Counted from the first letter of the stretch, positions 25,208-34,010 are shown. The stretch is 64,000 bases of DNA from DAIPKP01 sp964545875 (GCA_964545875.1 CAZJHH010000004.1:124001-188000); one strand, 5' to 3'. A program made the numbers and translations. The notes: a model not told the origin generated them from the letters alone.

Positions 25208-25804
25208 CTAGAACTTCTCAAAGGGGTTTCCCCAGGTTTTTTCGAAAAAGAGCTCTCCGGGCTCTTTTCGTGTCCGCTCTTCGAGCTCCGCTTTCCGAAG
25301 TTCTTCGGGAAGCGCTTCGGGATCTCCGGGGTATCCCAGGGCAACCATCACCAGAGGATCGTATTCCCGGGGAACGCAAAAAATCTCCTGCACCCGGGCG
25401 GGAGAAAACCCCGCCATGGGATGCCCCATAAGCCCTTCCTCCATCGCCTGGAGCAGAAGGTTTTCCACCGCCAGTCCAAGATCGTGGTGATACCAGCGGT
25501 TGGGCTTGCCGTTATAGCTGAAGTTCCGGAAACTGAGCCCCGCCATAAGCGCTCCCGCATGCTGCGCCCAAAGCTGGTTAGCCTCTACAAGACAGGAGAG
25601 CATGGGAGCAAACTCCGGAGTATCCCTAAGGGCCACCACAAAGCGCCAGGGCTGTTCGTTATAGGCACTCGGAGCCCATCGAGCGGCTTCCAGAAGGATG
25701 TGGATCTTCTCTCTTTCCACAGCCACGGGGCGAAACGCCCGGGGACTCCATCGCCTGCTTATGGGTTCTGCAAGGACAACTGAGGTTCTAGCTGGCTTTT
25801 CCAC
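25208..25804 (-). CDS. Nitroreductase-family flavoprotein
   Basis: This 198-residue protein has the FMN-binding RRWSPRAF segment at about residues 17-24, AARWAPSAYNEQPWRFVV, and the C-terminal VMVALGYPGDPE motif of NAD(P)H-dependent nitroreductases. Members reduce nitro compounds, quinones or flavins; the true substrate is unknown. GTG at 25804 is preceded by GAAGGAGG. The frame ends 72 bases before the next gene on the same strand, so it may share transcription with the ftsZ region. Confidence 0.85.
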   Translation of the reverse strand: MEKPARTSVVLAEPISRRWSPRAFRPVAVEREKIHILLEAARWAPSAYNEQPWRFVVALRDTPEFAPMLSCLVEANQLWAQHAGALMAGLSFRNFSYNGKPNRWYHHDLGLAVENLLLQAMEEGLMGHPMAGFSPARVQEIFCVPREYDPLVMVALGYPGDPEALPEELRKAELEERTRKEPGELFFEKTWGNPFEKF

Positions 25805-26000
25805 GGCAATCCTCCTTCACTATAATCCTACTTTACCGAACCAAAAAACGACCTGAATCCGCAGTTCCATTTTTTTACACAAATGCACTTTCGGCTATCC
25901 TAAAGGACGGGGGAAAAGAGGGAAATGCCTCGAGAACAAGAAAAAAAGGAAAGTTCTGGGTCTCCCTTCCCCTTCTCAATATCCCAGAAAGTCTCTATTA

Positions 26001-26009
26001 TGGTATCAT
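26001..26009 (+). promoter_or_regulatory. Extended -10 promoter for the GGDEF-like gene
   Basis: TGGTATCAT is an extended -10 element (TGnTATCAT) 67 bases before the start codon. The -35 region is poor. No other element was recognised in 25805-26075. Confidence 0.4.
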
Positions 26010-26075
26010 TGTTCGTGTTTTTTTCGAAGTACAGAATGTGTTTTTTCATCAAAAACTTTTTCCGGAGGTGACAGA

Positions 26076-27269
26076 ATGGCGAAGCGAGGAATACCCCCCC
26101 AGAAGATTCTCGGCATCCCCCTTTTCGTCTCCATTCCTCTCGCTATTCTCCTGCTTCTGGTGCGAGGTTCTCAAAATGCTCCGATAAATCTGGGCCCTTT
26201 GTGGATGGTAGCTCTTTTTTGGTATAGCATCCTCACCAGCACCTACGCGGTACTCCTCTACAAAAACATGAAGGAAAAGCTCACTGCCTTGCAGCTTCAG
26301 GCTCAAGGGCTTCTTCTGGTAATTCTTTCTCTGTACCTGAACGCTCCCATATCCCTCGGATGGGTGGGCGCCGCTCTCCTGATCATCGGCATCATTCTCC
26401 AGGAACACTACTACTCCCTCCCGTCAGGGCCCGGAGAAACCTCCCGAAAGAACGCCGCCCCCAAGGGCCCCTCCTCGGAGGAACTTCTTACCTCGGTAGT
26501 AAAATCCCTGGTGCAGAATTTGGGCATTCCCGCCTTTCTTACCACACTCCAGGGAAAGATCCTTGAGAAGAACGAGGCATTTTTGAAGTTTCTCGAAAAG
26601 AAAGAAATTTCCGTGGAGAGCCTTACGGCGCTCCAGCAAACCACCATGGATGAAGACGGCATGGTCCACGGCCCGGCGAAGAGTCTCTGGACCCTTGGGA
26701 TCACCCCCTTCGAGCACATGTACCTTGTCTGCCTCGAGCCCTTTGCACCTCCCCAAAAAGAAACGGGAGAAGGAAAAGCTCCTTCCTCTCCCGTGAACTC
26801 CCAAGGAATCTATGCGGCACCCTACGCTCCGATCCGGCTTCGGGAAGAGCTCGAACGGGTGCAGCGATATCGACGTATTCTTTCGACACTTCTTATTTCA
26901 GTGGATCTCGTGTCGGGAACCCGAGCGATCTTCGACGAGGAAAAAGAACGGGCTTTCTCCCTCTTCGGCTCCATCTTAAAGCATACCATGCGAACTTCGG
27001 ACGTGGGAATTCAACTTGCCCCGGAGAAATTTCTGGTACTGCTTCCCGAGACGAACCGGGAAGGAGCCAAATCGTTCATCAAAAGGCTTAACGATCAGAT
27101 CCGCCATGAAGCCTACGAGGGGGAAGGACAGGCCGCACCTCTCCTTTCGCCTTCCGAAGAGATTCAGATTAAGCTCGGCTACGCCTTGGCATCGGGAAAT
27201 ACCCCCACCACCCCGGAGAACATCCTGGAGGAGGCGGAGAAATTTCTACAGGAGAACCGGGATCTCTGA
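26076..27269 (+). CDS. Membrane protein with degenerate GGDEF domain
   Basis: The 397-residue protein starts with three or four transmembrane helices (LFVSIPLAILLLLVRG, WMVALFWYSILTSTYAVLLY, GLLLVILSLYL, GWVGAALLIIGIIL), followed by a PAS-like segment (about 135-220: GKILEKNEAFLKFLEKKE) and a C-terminal fold resembling GGDEF. In place of RYGGDEF the sequence is IQLAPEKFLVLLPETN, so catalytic Gly and acidic residues are missing. Diguanylate cyclase activity is therefore unlikely; it may sense nucleotide or act as a protein scaffold. GGAGGTGAC precedes the ATG. Confidence 0.7.
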   Translation: MAKRGIPPQKILGIPLFVSIPLAILLLLVRGSQNAPINLGPLWMVALFWYSILTSTYAVLLYKNMKEKLTALQLQAQGLLLVILSLYLNAPISLGWVGAALLIIGIILQEHYYSLPSGPGETSRKNAAPKGPSSEELLTSVVKSLVQNLGIPAFLTTLQGKILEKNEAFLKFLEKKEISVESLTALQQTTMDEDGMVHGPAKSLWTLGITPFEHMYLVCLEPFAPPQKETGEGKAPSSPVNSQGIYAAPYAPIRLREELERVQRYRRILSTLLISVDLVSGTRAIFDEEKERAFSLFGSILKHTMRTSDVGIQLAPEKFLVLLPETNREGAKSFIKRLNDQIRHEAYEGEGQAAPLLSPSEEIQIKLGYALASGNTPTTPENILEEAEKFLQENRDL

Positions 27270-27409
27270 TCAAAAACCGCTACTGTTGTATATGTCCCAC
27301 ACGTCTCGAACGTCAGCGTCTCTTCCCCTGAGTGACATCACCCGGCACCGCCAAAGGGCAAAAAACGCTTCTTCCGGAAAATATGGAATGAAGCTTTCGA
27401 ACCTATGCG

Positions 27410-27745
27410 CTATCCCCGGGAATCCACCCAGCGGCCGCTGCGTTCTTCCTCGCGGAAGGAAGCCTCCGGAGGGGTATGCATCTCGAGAAGTCCCCGGGGG
27501 TTTTCCTCGAACTGCCGAAGGCTTTTGACGATGCTCCGCACCTGATCCGGCGTTATGGAAGGAGAGGCCTCCTCCCGGGGATTTTCCTCGTCGAAGGATC
27601 TCTCCCGAGATGATTCCCGCTCCTCGAGGCTTTTCGCAAACTCCTGAAAAACAGCCTTCCGCTGCCGATCCTCCCGGCGGTTTCGGGAAAAGATTCCGTT
27701 TCCCTCAGGTCTTTCCCCTCGCTCCACTCTCCTGGAATATTCCAT
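27410..27745 (-). CDS. Small charged protein of unknown function
   Basis: A 111-residue protein, very rich in Arg and Glu (RREDRQRKAVFQEFAK, SLEERESSRERSFDEE), probably helical or disordered. It is supported by the strong site AAAGGAGGG before the ATG at 27745. It contains no signal peptide or membrane segment and matches no family I know. A short conserved-looking stretch, PSITPDQVRSIVKSLRQF, may be a folded helix. It lies between the GGDEF-like gene and pstS with its own likely promoter upstream. Confidence 0.55.
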   Translation of the reverse strand: MEYSRRVERGERPEGNGIFSRNRREDRQRKAVFQEFAKSLEERESSRERSFDEENPREEASPSITPDQVRSIVKSLRQFEENPRGLLEMHTPPEASFREEERSGRWVDSRG

Positions 27746-27860
27746 GACCCACCCTCCTTTCTCCTCGTTTTCGAAGCATCTCTTTTTATTGCACGATTCT
27801 ATGGAAAGTATCGGCAGAAGAGCCCGAATATTCCAATGTAGAAAGATCTTTTCATCGCGA

Positions 27861-27898
27861 AAACCCCCGAAGGTCCGGTTTGCACCGGGCTTCAGGGG
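27861..27898 (-). terminator. Probable terminator of pstS
   Basis: On the minus strand an imperfect G/C-rich stem (27898 to 27864, CCCC-GAAG-CCGG pairing with CCGG-CTTC-GGGG) is followed by TTTT. It lies 64 bases after the pstS stop. Confidence 0.5.
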
Positions 27899-27961
27899 CT
27901 CAGAGAATGTTACTCACGTTTTACAGGAGTATGTAAAGAAGAATCTAAGGAGGAGGGAAGA

Positions 27962-28777
27962 TTATTTCACGGGGATGAACCCTGCGGCCTTCACCTCGCT
28001 CTGTCCCTGGGGGCTCAGAAGAAAGTCGAGAAAGGCTTTGGCATCTCCCTTGGGTTCTCCATCGGTATACATGAAAAGATACCTGGCGATGGGATAGCTT
28101 CCGGAGACTGCGCTCTCTGCGGTAGGTTCTATACCTCCCACGGGAACCACCTTAACGCTACCGTTCACGTAACCGAGGCCATCATACCCGATGGCGAGAG
28201 GATTCTTGGAAACCGTCTGGAGGAGAGCTCCCGCAGAAGCCACCACAAGGGCCCGGGGAGTAACTTTTTCCTTGTTCATCACCAGGGTTTCCCAGGTTTC
28301 AAAGGTTCCCGAGCTGGTGTCGCGTCCTACCACGGCGATAGGCTTGGACTCTCCTCCTACCTCCTGCCAATTGGTAATCTTCCCCGAATAAATGTCCCGA
28401 AGCTGTTCCAGGGTAAGATCCCGCACGGGATTAGAGGGATGCACCATCACCGCCACCGCATCCATGGCCACCTGATGCTCCAGAGGATTCATGCCCTTTT
28501 CCTTTGCCAGGGAAATCTCGCTCTCCTTCATGGGACGGGATGCGTTGGCAATATCCGTGGTTCCGTCGAGCAAAGCCTTGATGCCGTTGCTGCTGCCGCC
28601 TCCGGAAATGGTAATCGCCACATCCGGGTGAGCTTCCATAAATTTTTCCGCCGCCCTCTGGGCTATGGGAAGTACCGTGGTGGATCCCTTGATTACCATA
28701 TTTCCCGCAAAAGCGGCAGTTCCGAGAAGAGTCATTCCCATACACGCTGCAACGATGCCGATACAAAACCGTCTCAT
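27962..28777 (-). CDS. pstS: Periplasmic phosphate-binding protein
   Basis: This 271-residue protein has a signal peptide (MRRFCIGIVAACMGMTLLGTAAFA). Its mature part begins MVIKGSTTVLPIA, the first phosphate-binding loop, and contains SGGGSSNGIKALLDG, SRPMKESE and GRDTSSGTFETW, all PstS signatures. It captures phosphate for the PstCAB transporter. GAGGAGGTAG precedes the ATG. Upstream lies a four-unit Pho box matching the one before pstC 16 kb away, so pstS and pstCAB appear co-regulated by PhoB although unlinked. Confidence 0.95.
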   Translation of the reverse strand: MRRFCIGIVAACMGMTLLGTAAFAGNMVIKGSTTVLPIAQRAAEKFMEAHPDVAITISGGGSSNGIKALLDGTTDIANASRPMKESEISLAKEKGMNPLEHQVAMDAVAVMVHPSNPVRDLTLEQLRDIYSGKITNWQEVGGESKPIAVVGRDTSSGTFETWETLVMNKEKVTPRALVVASAGALLQTVSKNPLAIGYDGLGYVNGSVKVVPVGGIEPTAESAVSGSYPIARYLFMYTDGEPKGDAKAFLDFLLSPQGQSEVKAAGFIPVK

Positions 28778-28848
28778 AAGCCTTCTACCTCCTCAGGGGA
28801 TGTGGCAAAGCGGCGCTTCGCCTTTACGGAAAAGCTTAGAGAACTCCG

Positions 28849-28887
28849 GTAACAAGGAAATGTCGGGGGCGTAACAAAAGAGTAACA
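28849..28887 (-). promoter_or_regulatory. Pho box (PhoB operator) of pstS
   Basis: Read on the minus strand, four hexamers occur at exact 11-base steps: TGTTAC (28887), TGTTAC (28876), CGACAT (28865) and TGTTAC (28854). An 11-bp period is characteristic of PhoB direct repeats. A weak -10 (TCTAAG, 28840-28835) follows. The same pattern, also with a divergent third unit, precedes pstC. Confidence 0.8.
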
Positions 28888-28982
28888 CCCCCGGATGCTT
28901 GCCGATTTCTGGAAGGCATAGCCTTTTTCACGTTCCTAGTGCTAGAATATTCGTGAGAGAATTTGAGAGGAGAGGGTGTTTC

Positions 28983-30920
28983 ATGTCTCTATATCGCATA
29001 ACCCCCTTGAGGTTTGGAAAAGCGATTATCCTTTTTCTCCTGGGAGGTCTTGTTTCTATGGTCCTCGGGATCGTTTCTCCCCTCAGTCCTTCCGGTGCGA
29101 ATACCGAATCCATCCTGGTGGTAGGGGATGCGGCCTACCCCCCCCTTGCCTTTCTCGACGAAACAAATAGGCCCAGCGGATACGACGTAGACGTCATCAC
29201 CCTGCTCGGTCAGGTTACAGGGCTTCCCCTCTCCCTGGATCTTCTGCCCTGGCCCGAGGCCCGACGCCTTTTCCAGGAGGGATCTGCGGACATACTTTTG
29301 GGATGGAACATCACTCCGGAACGAGAAGCTCTCTACGAGTTCACCACCCCGCACTTCGAGAACCACCTCGTGATTTTCGCCTCTCCCTCCTCGCACTTCC
29401 AGGGCACCGAAGATCTTTTCGGCCGCCGGGTAGGAGTAGCCCAGAACACCACTGCGGAGGAACTCATGCATCAGCGCCACCCGGAACTTCAGCTATGGAC
29501 CTTCACCAGCCAGCCCGAGGCTATGGCATCCCTCCGGGGAGGTCACGTGGACGCAGTAGTGGGAAGCGCCGCTACCGGAAAGTGGTGGATTCTCGAAAAC
29601 GGAGCATCCTCGAAGATACGCATCCTGGGAAATCCCCTGCGCCGAAGCTCCTATGCCATGGCTCTTCATACGGAACAGGAGGAACTTCTGCACAAGATAA
29701 ATGCCGGTCTGGCTCTTCTCCAAAAACGAGGGGATCTCCAACGGCTTCGGGAGATATGGTTTCAGGAGGCGTCGATACTCCACTATCTGCGATCCCCCTA
29801 CATGCTCTGGATCATCCTGGGAGGAGGAACCCTTCTTGCCCTGGCCCTGGGAGCCACCTTCCTGATGAGCTGGCGGATACGAAACATCACCAAGACGGAA
29901 CGAGAGCTGAACCAACGTCTTCGTAACGAGATGGAGGAACGGCGCAAGGCGGAAAAACAGCTTCGAAACAACGAGATTTTCCTCTCCTCCATCGTGGAGC
30001 ACATTCCCTCGGGAATCTTCGTGAAAAACCTTGCCACCAACACCTACATCCTCACCAATCGAGCTACGGAAAACATTTTCGGCATGTCCCGGAACGAAAT
30101 TCTTCATAAAACCCCCATCGAGGTTTTCGGAGAAAGCCAGAATCGGCTCTTCCAGGAACAGGATGCGGAAGCCTTGAGCAGAAACGAGGCCGTCTGGCAC
30201 CGGGAGTTCCAGCTTGCCACATGCCATGCGGGAATGCGGTGGTTTTCCTGCGTTAAAATTCCCCTGGCTCTCATCGAAAACAAGCAGACCCACATCCTCG
30301 AAATCATCGACGACATCACGGAACGCAAGGAATTCCAGGACAAACTCCACTGGGCAAGCTTTCACGACGGACTGACCCAGATCTACAACCGGGGATACTT
30401 CCAGGAGGAAATGGCACGGCTTAGCTCCGGCCGGCAGGATCCCGTGGGAATTATCATCTGCGATGTGGACGGCATGAAGCTCATCAACGATACCCTGGGA
30501 CATTCCGCAGGAGACGAGGCACTCAAAATCACTGCGAAAATTCTCCGCCAAACCTTCCGAAAAGAGGACGTGGTAGCCCGCATAGGAGGAGACGAATTTG
30601 CGGTGCTTCTGCCGAATGTAACCTACCTCCTTCTGGAGGAACGGCGAAAACGTATTCAGGAATTTCTGGATCAGGAAAACCTGGAGCGGGAGAGCTTTCC
30701 TCTCTTTCTTTCCATCGGCGTCGCCCTTCGAAGCTCTTCGGAAATGAGCATGGAGGAGCTTTTTCACCTGGCAGACGAGAACATGTACGCCCAAAAACTC
30801 CGGTATCGGGAATCTCGCATGAAGATCCTGCTGGGACACATGCTCGCCAAGGGAATAATCCCCCCGGACTATCCCAAGGCGGGAGAACTCTTTTCTTCTC
30901 CTCCGAAGGCGGGAAAATGA
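28983..30920 (+). CDS. Diguanylate cyclase with periplasmic solute-binding and PAS domains
   Basis: This 645-residue sensor has a signal/anchor helix near the N-terminus, then a solute-binding-protein-3 domain (about 45-265: LVVGDAAYPPLAFLDE, YEFTTPHFENHLVIFA), a transmembrane helix (YMLWIILGGGTLLALALGA), a PAS domain (about 335-450, ending IIDDITERKEFQ) and GGDEF (about 455-620). The GGDEF active site is intact (ARIGGDEFAVLLP) and RKED five residues ahead of it matches the RxxD inhibitory site. It should make cyclic di-GMP in response to an extracellular amino acid or similar ligand. The start at 28983 follows GAGAGGAGAGG; the frame is open upstream. Confidence 0.9.
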   Translation: MSLYRITPLRFGKAIILFLLGGLVSMVLGIVSPLSPSGANTESILVVGDAAYPPLAFLDETNRPSGYDVDVITLLGQVTGLPLSLDLLPWPEARRLFQEGSADILLGWNITPEREALYEFTTPHFENHLVIFASPSSHFQGTEDLFGRRVGVAQNTTAEELMHQRHPELQLWTFTSQPEAMASLRGGHVDAVVGSAATGKWWILENGASSKIRILGNPLRRSSYAMALHTEQEELLHKINAGLALLQKRGDLQRLREIWFQEASILHYLRSPYMLWIILGGGTLLALALGATFLMSWRIRNITKTERELNQRLRNEMEERRKAEKQLRNNEIFLSSIVEHIPSGIFVKNLATNTYILTNRATENIFGMSRNEILHKTPIEVFGESQNRLFQEQDAEALSRNEAVWHREFQLATCHAGMRWFSCVKIPLALIENKQTHILEIIDDITERKEFQDKLHWASFHDGLTQIYNRGYFQEEMARLSSGRQDPVGIIICDVDGMKLINDTLGHSAGDEALKITAKILRQTFRKEDVVARIGGDEFAVLLPNVTYLLLEERRKRIQEFLDQENLERESFPLFLSIGVALRSSSEMSMEELFHLADENMYAQKLRYRESRMKILLGHMLAKGIIPPDYPKAGELFSSPPKAGK

Positions 30921-30921
30921 C

Positions 30922-31443
30922 TCAGCGTCGCTTCATCCGGAAGTAGCCTCCCCAGACACCTTTAACATCTGAAATGAAGCAGAAGAATTTGGGGCCTATG
31001 AGTTGCTGCACCGCCGCCACCTCCCGGGCGGGACAGATGACCTTGACGATGTGCCGCACTCCTCCCTTGCCCTGACCGATGAGGACCGTAGTGCCGAACC
31101 CCTCCCCCCGAAGCCTCCGAATGAGGTCGTAACTCTCCTCGCTTACGTCCGCAATGATTTCCAGAAGCACGTACCGCCGAAGCAACCGCTCCTCCAGAAA
31201 GATTCCCATGTAGTTTCCCGTGGCAAATCCCGCGCAGTATGCCAAAAGCTGAGGGATTTCCAAACTCTTTCCTCCGAGGACGATGGCGAGGATGGTCATA
31301 TAGAGCCCCACCTCCACAAATCCCAGAAGAGAGGCGGTAAGCTTTCTTCCCCGTACAAGAAGAAGAATGCGGAAGGTTCCGCAGCTTACGTCCAATACCC
31401 GAGCTCCAAAGATGAGCAGCAGTTCGAGAACATTGATATCCAT
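30922..31443 (-). CDS. UPF0316/DUF2179 (YebE-like) membrane protein
   Basis: This 173-residue protein has three transmembrane helices (ELLLIFGARVLDVSCGTF, LLGFVEVGLYMTILAIVL, LLAYCAGFATGNYMGIFL) followed by a C-terminal DUF2179 domain (GEGFGTTVLIGQGKGGVRH). The family is widespread; function is not established, though DUF2179 domains resemble regulatory ligand-binding folds. AAGGAGGAAGCCC precedes ATG at 31443, which is 40 codons inside a longer open frame. Its stop lies one base from the stop of the convergent diguanylate cyclase gene. Confidence 0.8.
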   Translation of the reverse strand: MDINVLELLLIFGARVLDVSCGTFRILLLVRGRKLTASLLGFVEVGLYMTILAIVLGGKSLEIPQLLAYCAGFATGNYMGIFLEERLLRRYVLLEIIADVSEESYDLIRRLRGEGFGTTVLIGQGKGGVRHIVKVICPAREVAAVQQLIGPKFFCFISDVKGVWGGYFRMKRR

Positions 31444-31581
31444 GGGCTTCCTCCTTGTTGGCAGTGATGGAATGCATCCCGGGGAAGGAGATCCCCCTCC
31501 CGCAACCTTATCATGAAATCCCGGAAGAAAGCAAAGATGAAAGGCCCCGAAGAAACTCCCCAAGAAATCGACCGATTTTTA

Positions 31582-31611
31582 TTGACAACTTGAAACGCGA
31601 CGCCCTAGAAT
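31582..31611 (+). promoter_or_regulatory. Promoter of the solute-binding protein gene
   Basis: TTGACA (31582-31587), an 18-base spacer and TAGAAT (31606-31611) form a strong housekeeping promoter. It gives a structured leader of about 135 bases before the gene at 31753. Confidence 0.75.
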
Positions 31612-31720
31612 GATCTCAAGTTTTGCGAAAGTCCTCCTTCGGAAAAAAGAGTGATGCCAAGAACATCCGCACATGCCAAAAGGATGGGGAGGAACACTCC
31701 GAAAGGACAGGAGGACTAAC

Positions 31721-31744
31721 GTGAAAAAAATCATCTGGAGGTGA
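31721..31744 (+). CDS. Seven-codon leader frame before the solute-binding protein
   Basis: AGGAGG lies six bases before a GTG that opens the frame V/M-K-K-I-I-W-R, stop TGA at 31742-31744. The frame's last codons contain the Shine-Dalgarno site (GGAGGTGA) of the following gene, so translating it would affect initiation downstream. Its own ribosome site, 31709-31716, is perfectly complementary to 31631-31638 in the same leader. It may be a translational control element; it could also be a chance arrangement. Confidence 0.4.
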   Translation: MKKIIWR

Positions 31745-31752
31745 CGAGAGAC

Positions 31753-32496
31753 ATGAAACGCATTATCGTGAGCTTTATGATTCTTCTTTTGACAGCAGGT
31801 GTTTGTTGTGCCGCCACCGAGATAACCGCCGCATCGGATCCCTGGCCTCCCTTCACGAATCCCGACACTCCCGAACAGGGGCTCTCTCTCGAAATTACCC
31901 GGGCGGCCTTCGAGACCCAGGATTATGCCGTCACCATGAACTTCGTCCCCTGGGCTCGGGCGGAGGACGGAGTTCGGCAGGGCAATTACGACATTCAAAC
32001 CAACATGTGGATGACCGACAGCCGGAAAGAAGATTTTCTTTTCAGCGAGCCCTATGCGGAAAATCAGATAAAGTTTATCAAGCGCAAGGGAGATCCCTTC
32101 GAATACACGGACTTCGGGAGCCTCCAGGGGCTCTCTCTGGGAGTTGTCCGGGGATACGGCTACGGAGACGATTTCTGGAATGCTTCGGAATTTAGCCGGC
32201 AAGAGGCCAACGACCTCGTAACGAACGTGAAAAAGCTCGTGGCGGGAAGAATCGACCTCACCCTGGAGGACGAAATCGTGGCCAGATACATTCTTTCCGA
32301 GAAGGCTCCGGAACTTTTGGACCAAATCGAATTCACCCAAGGCAGCCTTTCGAGCAACAAACTCTACGTCACCTCGGGGCTTAAAAACCCGAAACATCAG
32401 GAACTTATTCAGGCTTTCAACAAGGGACTTGAGGAAATTAAGGCCAACGGAACCTATCATGCTATTTTCGCCAAATACGGCATGACCACGGAATAA
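31753..32496 (+). CDS. Periplasmic solute-binding protein, family 3
   Basis: A 247-residue protein with a signal peptide (MKRIIVSFMILLLTAGVCCA) and the family-3 binding fold (ITAASDPWPPFTN, GLSLEITRAAFETQ, LFSEPYAENQIKFIK). Such proteins bind amino acids or related polar compounds. No ABC permease or ATPase is adjacent, so it is an orphan receptor that may serve a transporter elsewhere or a sensor. The start at 31753 has GGAGGTGA upstream and begins the signal peptide. Confidence 0.88.
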   Translation: MKRIIVSFMILLLTAGVCCAATEITAASDPWPPFTNPDTPEQGLSLEITRAAFETQDYAVTMNFVPWARAEDGVRQGNYDIQTNMWMTDSRKEDFLFSEPYAENQIKFIKRKGDPFEYTDFGSLQGLSLGVVRGYGYGDDFWNASEFSRQEANDLVTNVKKLVAGRIDLTLEDEIVARYILSEKAPELLDQIEFTQGSLSSNKLYVTSGLKNPKHQELIQAFNKGLEEIKANGTYHAIFAKYGMTTE

Positions 32497-32548
32497 GAAC
32501 AGTCTTTCCGAAATCTGCGGAAGTAACGTTCCTCTCCAAAAAAGTACA

Positions 32549-32590
32549 GAGCGGGAGATCCCTTGCTGTTCAAGGAACCTCCCGCTCTTT
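32549..32590. terminator. Bidirectional terminator between the binding protein and dnaJ-like gene
   Basis: GAGCGGGAG (32549-32557) pairs with CTCCCGCTC (32579-32587), with an inner CCTTG/CAAGG stem. TTTT follows on the plus strand and a T-run follows on the minus strand a few bases beyond the stem. Confidence 0.75.
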
Positions 32591-32640
32591 TCGGCCATAT
32601 TCCTCACGGTTTCCCGGAGCGATATCAATCCATAATGCTT

Positions 32641-33582
32641 CTACCCCCGGGGTTTGAAGGAGCTTTCCCGAGAAAGCTGCTCCAGAAGCTCCTTTTCTCG
32701 AGGAGAAAGATGTTTGGGAATGGCGATTTCGGTTTTCACGAAAAGATGCCCTCGCTCTCCCTTTCTTCTCGGAAGCCCCTTGTGCTTGAGTCGAAAGACC
32801 ATTCCGCTCTGGGTTCCCGGAGGGATAGTCATCACCACATCTCCCTCCAGGGTAGGCACGGTAATCTTTGCTCCCAGCGATGCCTCCCAGGGAGCGAGCT
32901 TGATCAGGGTATGCAGATCCCGGCCTTCGGGCTTAAAGAGCGGATCCGGAAGCAGGTGAATCCTCAAATAAAGATCCCCCGCCTCTCCGCCTCCGGGAGC
33001 GGAAGCTCCCTTTCCCGCAAGGCGGACCTTGGAGCCCTCGGCAACTCCCGGAGGAATGCGCACGCTGAGATTCCGCCGGTTTCCGTTTCCCTCCTCAAGA
33101 GTAAGCCTTCTCGTGGTGCCTTCCGCAGCTTCCCGAAGGGTGATCTCCAGGGGAAACTCCTGATTCCGAGGCTTTTGGCTCCCTCCGGAAGCTCCGTAGA
33201 AGGGTTCTCCCCGGGCTCCTCCGAAACCACCCATACCTCCAAAAAACATGTTGAAAAAGTCGCTGAAACCCCCTCCAAAGGGTCCGGAACCACCGAAATC
33301 GAATCCTCCTCCGGAAGAAGAACTCCATCCGGGAGGAGGACTTACGGAATCTCCCTCCTGCCAGCGGGATCCAAGTTGGTCGTATTTCGCCCGCTTTTCC
33401 GGATCCTTCAGCACTTCGTAGGCTTCGTTTATTTCCAGGTAACGTTTTTCCGCTTCGGGAGTCTTGTTGAGATCCGGATGGTACTGCCGGGCGAGTTTAC
33501 GGTAGATCTTGCGTATCTCCTCGGAAGACGCATTCCGTTCCACTCCGAGGATCGCATAATAATCCTTGTAATCAATTCCCAT
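32641..33582 (-). CDS. DnaJ-like co-chaperone without zinc finger (CbpA type)
   Basis: This 313-residue protein has an N-terminal J domain (about 1-70: DYYAILGVERNASSEEIRKI, with the Hsp70-contacting HPD in ARQYHPDLNK), a Gly/Phe-rich linker (FDFGGSGPFGGGFSDFFNMF) and the two beta-barrel substrate-binding domains of class B J-proteins (LPDPLFKPEGRDLHTLI). The Cys-rich zinc domain of true DnaJ is absent. It stimulates DnaK ATPase and delivers unfolded clients. GAGGTGAGG precedes the ATG. No dnaK is nearby. Confidence 0.92.
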   Translation of the reverse strand: MGIDYKDYYAILGVERNASSEEIRKIYRKLARQYHPDLNKTPEAEKRYLEINEAYEVLKDPEKRAKYDQLGSRWQEGDSVSPPPGWSSSSGGGFDFGGSGPFGGGFSDFFNMFFGGMGGFGGARGEPFYGASGGSQKPRNQEFPLEITLREAAEGTTRRLTLEEGNGNRRNLSVRIPPGVAEGSKVRLAGKGASAPGGGEAGDLYLRIHLLPDPLFKPEGRDLHTLIKLAPWEASLGAKITVPTLEGDVVMTIPPGTQSGMVFRLKHKGLPRRKGERGHLFVKTEIAIPKHLSPREKELLEQLSRESSFKPRG

Positions 33583-34010
33583 AAAACCTCACCTCTTTTC
33601 GCCTTGAAGAGAGCCCTGAGGGATCAGGCGAATATTTTTGACCTTTTATGACCTTAAAAGAATACGCCTTCTCCGGAAAAGTTTCAAATAAATCTATGCC
33701 CGAAAAAAAGAGTTTATAGAGAGCCTGCGTGATTTATCCCCGCTTTTCAGGGCAAGGGGGGGCTTTTTCTTGAAAATACATGGTTTTTCTTTTGCCAAGG
33801 CCGCAAAAACTTTTGACACTTCGTACGAAAGGGAACAAAAATCCATCCGGCACGATCTCGTGCCGGATGGATTGTACCGCGTTTTCCGTAAAGATCCGAA
33901 AGGCTTTCTTTTTTTCGAGAGAGAACCTCGGCAGAGAAATCTCGAAATTCCGGAGCAGTTTCTGAGGAAAGATCAACGCTTCCGCGATACGGCTATGCCG
34001 AATCGCTCTC
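33583..34010. other. Intergenic region with a long hairpin
   Basis: No gene with a ribosome-binding site was found in these 428 bases. A 16-bp perfect inverted repeat (33840-33855 and 33858-33873) stands out. On the minus strand it is followed by TTTTTG, so it could terminate the SSB-like gene, though it lies 137 bases beyond that stop. A small RNA is an alternative. A TTGACA at 33813-33818 on the plus strand has no matching -10. Confidence 0.4.
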
